In this document: one piece after another, positions 1 to 6,280 of the stretch | Position numbering within the stretch: the stretch's first letter is position 1 | How the letters are laid out: the number at the start of each line of letters is the position of its first letter | Origin: Methanomicrobiaceae archaeon | Lineage (GTDB): Archaea > Halobacteriota > Methanomicrobia > Methanomicrobiales > Methanomicrobiaceae | Length of the DNA: 6,397 nucleotides | NCBI GenBank assembly: GCA_030628325.1 | Contig: DAOVRB010000067.1 | Coordinates: 1-6,397, forward strand | Direction of reading: 5' to 3' | Program-made: the position numbers and the translations under genes | The notes under the pieces: model-generated | Databases searched by the model: none | Seen by the model: the letters and a program-made list of their open reading frames with translations, nothing else | Told to the model about the DNA's origin: nothing

Positions 1-212
1 TCAAATACGCCTGAGAGAATCTCCACCCTGTCCGGTTCACGACGCGGAGAGGAGAGAGAACTCTGACCAGGCCTCCTGCGGTCAAGCATCTCCTGCAGAT
101 CATCTTCATCAAAAGGTATACCCGGCGGGCACCCGTCCACTACCACACCAAGTGCCCTGCCGTGGCTTTCACCAAAAGTCGTACACCTGAAATTACGTCC
201 AAACGTATTCAT
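1..212 (-). CDS. aroC: Chorismate synthase, N-terminal 70 residues (runs off left edge)
   Basis: Chorismate synthase performs the last common step, the FMN-dependent 1,4-anti elimination of phosphate from EPSP to give chorismate, in the cytosol. The visible 70 residues carry the family N-terminal signature: FRCTTFGESHG (residues 8-18) with the conserved active-site His17, then VDGCPPG (25-31), an Arg triplet and PGQS (45-51), and a PRxExDxVEILSGVF stretch (56-70). The start ATG (212-210) overlaps the stop of the kinase-dehydrogenase fusion as ATGA, and a strong ribosome-binding site precedes it. The frame is open to base 1, where two bases of codon 71 remain, so the rest of a protein of usually about 360 residues lies beyond the window. 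The family identification is secure; only completeness is unknown. Confidence 0.97.
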   Translation of the reverse strand, partial: MNTFGRNFRCTTFGESHGRALGVVVDGCPPGIPFDEDDLQEMLDRRRPGQSSLSSPRREPDRVEILSGVF

Positions 213-1594
213 TTCATCATCTCCCTGACATGCCCGGGTTCAACAACAATTCCCGTAAATATCCTGAACTGTTCACATAACTGATGGACAAACATCTCCT
301 CACCGGATATGCAGGTACACCCGACAGCACCGGCGAGAGTAAGCAGAGGTGTCATAGGCGGGGTGTAGACCAGATCAAAGACAGTCATACTCTCTCTCAA
401 CTGATCGCGGGTAAGAAGCGAGCCTCCGTTTTTGCCCATACCTACCGGCGTTGCGTTCACCACAACATCCGGTGAAAGACTGCTGAAATCATCAAGGCCA
501 CCAGCACTGCACCCGAACCGCTCTGCAACCTCTGCCGCCCGATCTTCGTTCCGGTTTAGCACAATAACATCCATACCAAGATCCCTCATCGCATATACGG
601 CACCCATCGCCGCTCCGCCTGCACCGAACACAACCCCCACGTCACCTTCATGCCCTTCAAGCGGACGTCTGACACCAATCCAGTCAGTATTTGAACCGTA
701 CATCTTCCCCTCACAGTGAAGAACCGTATTTACCGCACCAATGGCCTCTGCATGTTCATCTATTGAATCCAGATATGGTATAACTGCCTGCTTATGCGGG
801 ATTGTCACACTAATACCCCTTACGTCCATCCCGCGTGCATGACGGATAATTTCACCGGCATCTTCATACTGGAACCAGGTATAATGGAAATTCAGACGAT
901 ACTCCTCAAAAAGCCTGTTATAAATACCCGGGCTTTTGCTGTGAAAACACGGGTTTCCGGCAATTCCACAGAGGCGGAGAGGCGGACTCTCAGGCTCTGT
1001 CAGGAGACGTTCCACTCTTTTTAACTCCGGAGCCGGAAGAGAGATCTTTCTCATGAAATCCAGTCCGGACTTTCGCTCTTCACTCCCGGCAAGACCGTTT
1101 TTGAGAATGTAAGTAATCTTCGCACAGACCTCATCCACAGTACAGGTGCCTGTATCTATGCAATAATCAGCTGAACTGATATAAGCGGGCATCCGTTCAC
1201 GCAGAAGAACCAAAATCTCATCATGAAGAGGAAATACAGTAAGAGACGGGCGTTCACTGCCACTGATTCGCTCTTCAATGACGTCCAGAGTCGTGCAGAG
1301 CATAAAAACAGTACTCCCGGCACGGAAATTGCGGACATTTACAGGGTCCATAACCGCACCACCACCAGTACTCACAACAGATGAACACTTCGGGAGTGCT
1401 GCAATCACCTCAGACTCTGCCTTCCGAAAGATCTCTTCACCTAAATCTTTGAATATCTCAGAAACAGAGAGACCCATCATCTCTTCGATCCGTGCATCGG
1501 TATCTATGAAAGGTACAGAAAGCATTTCTGCAAGCTTCATCCCGACAACAGTCTTACCAGTACCCCGAAACCCTGTCAGGATTATTCGTTCCAA
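209..1594 (-). CDS. Fused shikimate kinase (AroK-type) - shikimate 5-dehydrogenase (AroE)
   Basis: Predicted bifunctional cytosolic enzyme of 461 residues: NADPH-dependent reduction of 3-dehydroshikimate to shikimate (C-terminal half) and ATP-dependent phosphorylation to shikimate-3-phosphate (N-terminal half). The kinase domain, about 1-166, has P-loop GFRGTGKT (8-15), DTD (31-33), Arg57, GGG (77-79), ERPSL (114-118) and RMPAY (134-138), all bacterial AroK hallmarks. A linker of about 40 residues (167-207) follows. The dehydrogenase domain, about 208-461, has HSKSP (218-222), catalytic Lys268 in IPHK, NTD with Asp304, GAGGAAMGAV (324-333), an NR pair (347-348) suiting NADP, NATPVGM (380-386) and Gln438. 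Both halves are near the normal size of the separate enzymes (about 170 and 270). The start is TTG at 1594: a strong ribosome-binding site sits 7 nt upstream, and the next Met (19) lies after the P-loop. It overlaps aroA by 13 bp. Characterised methanogen shikimate kinases belong to the GHMP family, so the kinase half looks acquired from bacteria (inference). Confidence 0.95.
   Translation of the reverse strand: MERIILTGFRGTGKTVVGMKLAEMLSVPFIDTDARIEEMMGLSVSEIFKDLGEEIFRKAESEVIAALPKCSSVVSTGGGAVMDPVNVRNFRAGSTVFMLCTTLDVIEERISGSERPSLTVFPLHDEILVLLRERMPAYISSADYCIDTGTCTVDEVCAKITYILKNGLAGSEERKSGLDFMRKISLPAPELKRVERLLTEPESPPLRLCGIAGNPCFHSKSPGIYNRLFEEYRLNFHYTWFQYEDAGEIIRHARGMDVRGISVTIPHKQAVIPYLDSIDEHAEAIGAVNTVLHCEGKMYGSNTDWIGVRRPLEGHEGDVGVVFGAGGAAMGAVYAMRDLGMDVIVLNRNEDRAAEVAERFGCSAGGLDDFSSLSPDVVVNATPVGMGKNGGSLLTRDQLRESMTVFDLVYTPPMTPLLTLAGAVGCTCISGEEMFVHQLCEQFRIFTGIVVEPGHVREMMK
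216..224 (-). promoter_or_regulatory. Ribosome-binding site of aroC
   Basis: On the minus strand this reads GGAGATGAT, one mismatch from GGAGGTGAT, the complement of the archaeal 16S rRNA 3' tail. It ends 3 nt before the aroC ATG, with its GGAG core 8 nt away. It lies inside the last codons of the upstream fusion gene, so aroC translation is probably coupled to termination of that gene. Confidence 0.75.
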
Positions 1595-2859
1595 AGGCCT
1601 GCCCCCCTCAGTATATCCCAGAAACCCGGAAAAGACTTACTTACGCATTCTGCAGACTGTATCCTCACACCACCGGCACCAAGACCAATAATCGCACCTG
1701 CCATTGCTGTCCTGCGATCGTTTTTGGGATCCACCGTACAGCCATAAACCCCTCCAGGGTTTATGAACAGTTTCCCGTCCAGGTACTCCGTTTTTGCACC
1801 ACAATTATGAAGCATCTCTTTTATCGCCTCAATCCGGTCACTCTCCTTATAACGGAGATGTTCTATCCCGGAAATTACTGTAGGACTCTCTGCAAAAGCG
1901 GCAACCGAAGAGAGTGTCTGCACAGTGTCAGGCGATGATGACATATCAATTTCAATGCCCTGCAGCACGCTGTCACGTACAACTTCAACAGAGTCTGCAT
2001 AATAGCGTACCCGGCAACCCATCGCCTCAAGGGCAGAGAGAAACTGCAGATCCCCCTGCACAGACTCCGGATTTAAGTTATCAACTACCACACGGCCACC
2101 GCAGACCGCTGCAATTGCAAAGAGATACGAAGCCGATGAATAATCTCCCTCTATCCTGTATTCACGGCCAGAATACCCGCCTGGAGATACAGAGAAATGC
2201 CTGTAACCGGAATTTACGACACTAACACCAAATGTCCTCATAACATCCAGTGTAATGTCAAGGTACGACTGTGAAACCGCCTCACCTTCAACTGCAATTC
2301 CTACCGGTTCTTTCGCATAAGGAGCAGCGATCAGGAGTGAAGAGACAAACTGGCTGCTAACAGACGCATCAAGACTGGTTTCTCCCCCATTCAGAGGACC
2401 CTCCACCATAAACGGCGGGTACCCATCTTCATTACAGTATTCAATTCCGCATCCAAGAGTACGAAGGGCATCCACAAGCGGACCTGCCGGCCTCTCTTTC
2501 ATCCTCCCGCTCCCTGTTATAAGAACAGATGCGTCAGAAAGGGAAGCTGCAGAAGTAATCAGCCTCAGACTCGTGCCGGAATCCCCGCAATCCAGGATCA
2601 CCTCTCCGGTACAGGGAAACTTCCCGTTGCAGCCAACAATTCGGATCTCACCCTTATCCCCATTCTCCTCAACAGACACACCAAGACTACGAAGGACATG
2701 ACATGTTACACCGATGTCATCAGATGACAGGACACCCACTATACTGGATACACCACTCCCCAGTGCAGCAATGATAAGTGCCCTGTGGGTGTAACTCTTT
2801 GAAGGCGGCGCGGAAAAACATAGATCCACATTCTCCACCCGCTCAAGGTCTACGTCCAT
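1582..2859 (-). CDS. aroA: 3-phosphoshikimate 1-carboxyvinyltransferase (EPSP synthase)
   Basis: Transfers the enolpyruvyl group of PEP to shikimate-3-phosphate, giving EPSP. The protein has 425 residues, normal for the family, and shows the expected motif series: PSKSYTHRA (19-27) with Lys21 and Arg26, GDSGTSLR (92-99) with Arg99, ERPAG (122-126), SSQF (168-171), SPD with Asp311, RYKESDRI (336-343) with Glu339, DRRTAMA (381-387), and SKSFPGF (407-413) with Lys408. These match E. coli AroA Lys22, Arg27, Arg100, Arg124, Ser169-Gln171, Asp313, Glu341, Arg386 and Lys411. Two motif positions differ from the usual form: GNSGT reads GDSGT (Asp93), and DHR reads DRR (Arg382). The ATG start at 2859 has an AGGGGG/GGTGA site upstream. 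A 25-nt gap follows pheA, and the 3' end overlaps the fusion gene by 13 bp. All other catalytic residues are present, so it is probably active. Confidence 0.97.
   Translation of the reverse strand: MDVDLERVENVDLCFSAPPSKSYTHRALIIAALGSGVSSIVGVLSSDDIGVTCHVLRSLGVSVEENGDKGEIRIVGCNGKFPCTGEVILDCGDSGTSLRLITSAASLSDASVLITGSGRMKERPAGPLVDALRTLGCGIEYCNEDGYPPFMVEGPLNGGETSLDASVSSQFVSSLLIAAPYAKEPVGIAVEGEAVSQSYLDITLDVMRTFGVSVVNSGYRHFSVSPGGYSGREYRIEGDYSSASYLFAIAAVCGGRVVVDNLNPESVQGDLQFLSALEAMGCRVRYYADSVEVVRDSVLQGIEIDMSSSPDTVQTLSSVAAFAESPTVISGIEHLRYKESDRIEAIKEMLHNCGAKTEYLDGKLFINPGGVYGCTVDPKNDRRTAMAGAIIGLGAGGVRIQSAECVSKSFPGFWDILRGAGLWNE
1602..1609 (-). promoter_or_regulatory. Ribosome-binding site supporting the TTG start of the kinase-dehydrogenase fusion
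   Basis: The minus strand reads GAGGGGGG, 7 nt before the TTG at 1594-1592, inside the 3' end of aroA. It decides the start: no ATG or GTG start in this frame lies close enough to use it, and starting at the first internal ATG would delete the kinase P-loop. Confidence 0.7.
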
Positions 2860-2888
2860 ATTTCACCGCCCCCTGACATTACGTTCAT
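2850..2888 (-). other. Possible 12-codon bridging micro-ORF between pheA and aroA
   Basis: An ATG at 2888-2886 overlaps the pheA stop as ATGA and is preceded by GGAG (2894-2897) at 5-nt spacing. It opens a 12-residue frame, MNVMSGGGEIWT, that stops at TAG (2852-2850), 5 nt past the aroA ATG in another frame. It would carry ribosomes across the only sizeable gap in the operon. Short frames like this arise by chance, so this is a candidate coupling element and not a supported gene. Confidence 0.2.
2863..2874 (-). promoter_or_regulatory. Ribosome-binding site of aroA
   Basis: In the only intergenic gap above 10 nt, the minus strand reads AGGGGGCGGTGA. It contains a purine run ending 9 nt before the ATG and a GGTGA core ending 3 nt before it. 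Either could pair with the 16S tail, and the first spacing is the more usual. Confidence 0.6.
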
Positions 2889-3676
2889 TTCCTCTCCTGC
2901 AATCTGTTGTAGCAACCGAGATTTTTTATATCTGCCATCTGACTCAGTTCATCAACCACATCTTTCCAGCCCTTTTCTGCATTAAAATCGATGAAAAACA
3001 CATAACTCCACATCCCGCGTTTTGAAGGCCGTGATTCAATCCTGGAAAGGTTAATATCCCTTTTCCTGAACACAGAAAGAAGGTCATACAGGAGCCCTGC
3101 ACGATCTGAATGAGGATCAACAAGAATGCTGCATTTCTCAGGTTTTTTTGGGACATTTAATCTGCCGGATATTACAACAAATCTGGTAACATTATCAGAA
3201 CTATTCTGGACCTCACGCCTGATTACAGGGAGATCTCTGAGTCCTGCTGCCGCCAGCGACGTCAGCGCACCGGCATTCTGTATTTTCAACGCAGAATCGA
3301 CACTTGCCGCATTACTTGCAGTATGCACAACAGGGATACCAAGAGAGTCTGTAAAGTCACTGCACTGCTCATGCGTCTGTGGATGGGCATATAGCACTGA
3401 AATCTCATTCAGACCGACATCTGAAGCCAGGTGGTGGCAGACTGTCTCAAGCAGTTCACCTGTGATATACACATTTGTCCGCCTGAAACCTTCCATAGTC
3501 TCACCCACACCCCCGGCTTCACTGTTTTCAACCGGAACAAGACCGTCACCCTTCCCATCTTCCACATACGCAAATACACTGCGGATTGTCGGCAGCAGAA
3601 TAATATCATCGCCAAAGAGTCTTTCTGCCACCGCGTGGCTTACTGTCCCCTCCGGTCCAAGACATGCAACAGTCAT
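2885..3676 (-). CDS. pheA: Prephenate dehydratase with C-terminal ACT domain
   Basis: Converts prephenate to phenylpyruvate, the committed step to phenylalanine. The protein is 263 residues. The catalytic domain, about 1-172, starts with the family pattern CLGPEGTVSHA (5-15), then PVENSEAGGVGET (48-60), a GALTS segment (136-140) and the key NVTRF motif (162-166) carrying the catalytic Thr164. The ACT domain, about 181-258, shows DRAGLLYDLL (191-200) and ESRPSK (214-219), the GAL/ESRP pair that forms the phenylalanine site in this family, so feedback inhibition by Phe is expected (inference from family). There is no chorismate mutase domain, unlike E. coli PheA. The ATG at 3676 overlaps the tyrA stop as ATGA, with GGTGA at 3681-3685 four nt upstream. 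A seven-A run encodes the lysines at the domain junction (177-178). Confidence 0.96.
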   Translation of the reverse strand: MTVACLGPEGTVSHAVAERLFGDDIILLPTIRSVFAYVEDGKGDGLVPVENSEAGGVGETMEGFRRTNVYITGELLETVCHHLASDVGLNEISVLYAHPQTHEQCSDFTDSLGIPVVHTASNAASVDSALKIQNAGALTSLAAAGLRDLPVIRREVQNSSDNVTRFVVISGRLNVPKKPEKCSILVDPHSDRAGLLYDLLSVFRKRDINLSRIESRPSKRGMWSYVFFIDFNAEKGWKDVVDELSQMADIKNLGCYNRLQERK

Positions 3677-4497
3677 TTGTTCACCAGCGCATCAATAATC
3701 AGATCAGTTTCAGACGCCGCCTGTGGTATGAATTCTCTAAACTTCTCCCGGCATTCGCTAAAGAACTCTTCAAATTCACGAGCATCACCACCCTCAACAA
3801 CTGAGCGGAAACGCGAGACAGAATCCTCAAACTGCGCAAGCACACCGGGAACTGCCGGGTTCATCTGGAGAATGTCACCATACAGGTCAGGATTCTGACC
3901 CAGAATTCTCCCAATCAGACCCATTTCAATCCTGTATACCGGACTTGTGAATGAAAGCAATGTATCTAAGTCCATTTCCAGAGCCCGCATCGTTTCAGCA
4001 AGCGAAAGAGTGGCAAAATGAGTCAGTCCCTGAACCACAGCCATCATCAGATCATGCTTCTCCGGAGTGGTAACTGTTATTTTGGCACCTTCATTTCTGA
4101 ATATTGAATAGAATATCTGAGCGGTCTCTTCATCGCAGCGTGCAGGAGTAGCGATAATCGTCTGCCCCTTTAAGGAGAGAACTGTTGGTCCGAACATCGG
4201 ATGAAGACCGATCACCTGCGCACGGGTCTTTAGCATCGCTGAAACAGGGTCTGATTTCAGGGAAGTCAGGTCACAGATAATCTGTTTTTCAGTGAGCAGA
4301 GGTGCAATCTCATTGATTACCTCCACTGTGCTGCGGACAGGAACCGATACAACCACAATATCACTCTGAGTGGCAAGACTGCTGTTTGAAAGGGGTGTGT
4401 TACGCCCCGAGCATATCACCCTGTGACCCGCACGTTCAAATACACCCTTAAACAGGGAGCCCATCACGCCGTTTCCGCCAATTATCCCAACCAGCAT
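3673..4497 (-). CDS. tyrA: Prephenate dehydrogenase (monofunctional)
   Basis: Oxidative decarboxylation of prephenate to 4-hydroxyphenylpyruvate for tyrosine. The protein is 274 residues from the chosen ATG at 4497. An N-terminal Rossmann fold begins at once with GIIGGNGVMG (4-13). The end of strand 2 reads CSGRN (29-33), with no acidic residue, which suggests NADP rather than NAD (inference). Next come DLTSLKSDP (76-84) and GLHPMFGP (97-104), whose His99 matches catalytic His197 of E. coli TyrA. The helical dimerisation half has EKHDLMMA (146-153), SPVYRIE (185-191) and GR with Arg197, matching prephenate-binding Arg294. There is no fused chorismate mutase and no ACT domain. A longer frame from TTG at 4539 adds 14 residues before the Rossmann fold and would overlap aroB' by 38 nt. 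I reject it because the Rossmann fold normally starts near residue 1 and a GTGA site lies 4 nt before the ATG. Confidence 0.95.
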   Translation of the reverse strand: MLVGIIGGNGVMGSLFKGVFERAGHRVICSGRNTPLSNSSLATQSDIVVVSVPVRSTVEVINEIAPLLTEKQIICDLTSLKSDPVSAMLKTRAQVIGLHPMFGPTVLSLKGQTIIATPARCDEETAQIFYSIFRNEGAKITVTTPEKHDLMMAVVQGLTHFATLSLAETMRALEMDLDTLLSFTSPVYRIEMGLIGRILGQNPDLYGDILQMNPAVPGVLAQFEDSVSRFRSVVEGGDAREFEEFFSECREKFREFIPQAASETDLIIDALVNK

Positions 4498-4501
4498 CTG
4501 C

Positions 4502-4505
4502 TCAC
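4502..4505 (-). promoter_or_regulatory. Short ribosome-binding site deciding the tyrA start
   Basis: The minus strand reads GTGA, containing the aroB' TGA stop, 4 nt before the ATG at 4497. It is a weak four-base match to the archaeal 16S tail. Its placement fits the GGTGA sites before pheA and aroB', and supports stop-coupled initiation at this ATG rather than at the upstream TTG. Confidence 0.45.
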
Positions 4506-5491
4506 TTCTCAATAATGGTTTCCTCAACTGCAACACCAAAATGACGGCCTGCTTTTGTTACATAACCCAGCACACGGTCACCAGGAGAGAGATCCACAAC
4601 AGAGACAGGGGCGCCCGTTTCACCGACAAGACGTACAGTTTCCGCATTCTGAAGGACCAGACCTGACTTAAAACCGTCATCATCCCGGGTTTCCACCACT
4701 AAAAGAGGTCTGCGCTCAATCTTTACACGCCCGACCATCGCCTCTTTTGTACCGCCATTACTGTCAGTTACCAGTACACGATCACCTGCTTTTAACTCTG
4801 AGAGGTAAGAAGTCCTGCCATCTGCCATCATGACATAGGCATGGACAGCACCCGCATTCACCCTGAATGGTCTGGGTGACACATAGGGGTTTTCAAGGGT
4901 CTCGGCATGCACAAGCATGAATGAAGAGGATGTATTGCCAACTAAGAGACCCTCACCATCTTTGAGAATTGAACACATATCCACGCATACCCGGTCACCC
5001 ATGGCCCCGGACAGTACTGCTGTGACCGTAAGCGGCACAAGATCCACTTCCCCTGCACTTCCCTTTATTAAATCGGCAACACGCCGGATCTCCTGTGGAT
5101 CACTGGTTTTAAGCAACACCCCTGCCACCCCGCACTCCAGCACATTAAGGGCAAGTTCAGCCTCAGCAGAATCATTTACAGCGGCAATTATCCGGTCAGA
5201 CTGTGAGACCAGGTTTTCGAGTGGAATTACCGTCCAGTCAGAAGTTGTCACAACCACATACGCACCCGTGCCATACGAAACTGCCTTCTCTTCATCCTCT
5301 TTCCCGGAGATTACTACCTCAAATACGTCTTTTCCGGGGATCAGATCACCATCAGGTGCTACAGTCATAATACGACCGAGCACGCGTACACTTTCCGCAT
5401 CTTCTACCACGAGTGCATCAGCGCCGCTTTCAATGGCACCTGTCGCCAGATCCTTATCCCACTGCCTGAGATCAACCCAGAACTGCTTCAC
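4502..5491 (-). CDS. aroB': 3-dehydroquinate synthase II (ADH-dependent, archaeal AroB')
   Basis: The family, typified by Methanocaldococcus jannaschii MJ1249, uses NAD+ for oxidative deamination and cyclisation of ADH to 3-dehydroquinate, replacing bacterial AroB. The protein has 329 residues, a little shorter than MJ1249. It begins KQFWVDLRQWDK (2-13), a typical family N-terminus. The most diagnostic blocks are GDRVCVDMCSILKDGEGLLVG (165-185), VHAETLENPYV (194-204) and RPFRVNAGAVHAYV (207-220). The C-terminal third (about 225-329) is a beta-rich region with two GDRVL repeats (236-240 and 304-308). The start is GTG at 5491, overlapping the ADH synthase stop as GTGA, with a GGTGA site 6 nt upstream. 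It is placed directly after the enzyme that makes its substrate, which strengthens the call. Confidence 0.96.
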   Translation of the reverse strand: MKQFWVDLRQWDKDLATGAIESGADALVVEDAESVRVLGRIMTVAPDGDLIPGKDVFEVVISGKEDEEKAVSYGTGAYVVVTTSDWTVIPLENLVSQSDRIIAAVNDSAEAELALNVLECGVAGVLLKTSDPQEIRRVADLIKGSAGEVDLVPLTVTAVLSGAMGDRVCVDMCSILKDGEGLLVGNTSSSFMLVHAETLENPYVSPRPFRVNAGAVHAYVMMADGRTSYLSELKAGDRVLVTDSNGGTKEAMVGRVKIERRPLLVVETRDDDGFKSGLVLQNAETVRLVGETGAPVSVVDLSPGDRVLGYVTKAGRHFGVAVEETIIEK

Positions 5492-6273
5492 TCTTCATCA
5501 CCACGGACTTCAACGGGCTTTTTCCTCTCATGCACAACATCACAGATGGCACTGATGAACTTTGAAGGGTGTTCGTTCTGAAAGGCGTTCCTCCCGACAC
5601 ACACACCCGATGCACCGGCAGCAATCGCACCATCAATAGAGAGAAGCGTCTCCAGATCTCCTGCCTTCTCACCGCCAGCAACCAGAACAGGTACAGAACA
5701 GGCTTCTGCAATTGCCCTGAATGTATCCGGGTCACCCGTGTAATTCGTTTTTATCAGATCAGCGCCGAGTTCCTCTGCAACTCTGACACAATGCCCGATT
5801 GAAACGGGACTTTTCGGATCAATCCCTTCTCCACGAGGGTATATCATAATCATAAGTGGAATTCCCCACTTATTACAATCCCTTGATATCCTGCCGGCTT
5901 CCTCAATCATCTTTGATTCCTCCGGAGCACCAAGATTGATATGAATGGACACACCATCCGCACCAAGTGCAATCGCCTCTTCAACAGTACATACAAGCAC
6001 TTTGTCATTCGGGTCAGGATTCATGCTCGTACTCGCTGAAAGGTGAACAATCAGGCCAATATCCCTGCCGTGCTTCCGGTGTCCGTGTTTCACCATACCT
6101 TTGTGAAGCACAATCGCATTCGCGCCACCATCACTTACTTCAGAGATTATCCAGGACATATCCAAAAGCCCGTCAATCTGTCCGAGTGTCATCCCGTGAT
6201 CCATGGGAATAATTACAGCCCGGCCTGTGTTCCTGTCCATTATCCGTTCCAGACGTATATCTTTTCCAATCAT
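5488..6273 (-). CDS. aroA': 2-amino-3,7-dideoxy-D-threo-hept-6-ulosonate (ADH) synthase
   Basis: First committed enzyme of the archaeal route to dehydroquinate: a Schiff-base aldolase/transaldolase that joins L-aspartate semialdehyde to a fragment of 6-deoxy-5-ketofructose 1-phosphate (family knowledge from M. jannaschii MJ0400). The 261-residue protein is a TIM-barrel of the DeoC/LacD/FbaB family. Visible landmarks are IPMDHG (22-27) with Asp25, GGANAIVLHKGMVKHGHR (49-66), GADGVSIHINLG (104-115), MIYPRG (143-148) with Tyr145, LIKTNYTGD (173-181) with the Schiff-base Lys175, VLVAGGEK (196-203) and GVCVGRNAFQ (223-232), a phosphate-binding segment. Asp25, Tyr145 and Lys175 correspond to Asp33, Tyr153 and Lys184 of MJ0400. 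The ATG at 6273 follows the upstream paralog by 7 nt. A class I fructose-bisphosphate aldolase is the alternative, but adjacency to aroB' and the closer resemblance to MJ0400 favour ADH synthase. Confidence 0.93.
   Translation of the reverse strand: MIGKDIRLERIMDRNTGRAVIIPMDHGMTLGQIDGLLDMSWIISEVSDGGANAIVLHKGMVKHGHRKHGRDIGLIVHLSASTSMNPDPNDKVLVCTVEEAIALGADGVSIHINLGAPEESKMIEEAGRISRDCNKWGIPLMIMIYPRGEGIDPKSPVSIGHCVRVAEELGADLIKTNYTGDPDTFRAIAEACSVPVLVAGGEKAGDLETLLSIDGAIAAGASGVCVGRNAFQNEHPSKFISAICDVVHERKKPVEVRGDEE
5498..5502 (-). promoter_or_regulatory. Ribosome-binding site supporting the GTG start of aroB'
   Basis: The minus strand reads GGTGA, 6 nt before the GTG at 5491-5489 and inside the final codons of the ADH synthase gene. 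It supports GTG as the true start and translational coupling to the preceding gene. Confidence 0.65.
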
Positions 6274-6280
6274 AACTTAC

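Noticed and set aside
1278..1691. Plus-strand open frame (137 codons) opposite the kinase domain
   Set aside because: It is fully antisense to conserved AroK motifs and the end of aroA, with no independent coding evidence.
3143..3149. T7 run on the plus strand as a possible terminator
   Set aside because: It lies inside pheA and no GC-rich hairpin precedes it. All genes run on the opposite strand, where it is an A run.
3126..3698. Plus-strand open frame (190 codons) opposite pheA
   Set aside because: It is antisense to a gene with clear catalytic and ACT motifs, has no recognisable domain, and its composition is that of a mirror frame.
4498..4539. A 14-residue N-terminal extension of TyrA from a TTG at 4539
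   Set aside because: It precedes the Rossmann nucleotide-binding motif, which normally starts near residue 1, and would overlap aroB' by 38 nt. The ATG at 4497 has a plausible ribosome-binding site.
4917..5555. Long plus-strand open frame (212 codons) opposite aroB' and ADH synthase
   Set aside because: It lies antisense to two well-supported genes, is low-complexity and rich in Ser/Thr/Pro, and resembles no family. It is a shadow of the coding strand.
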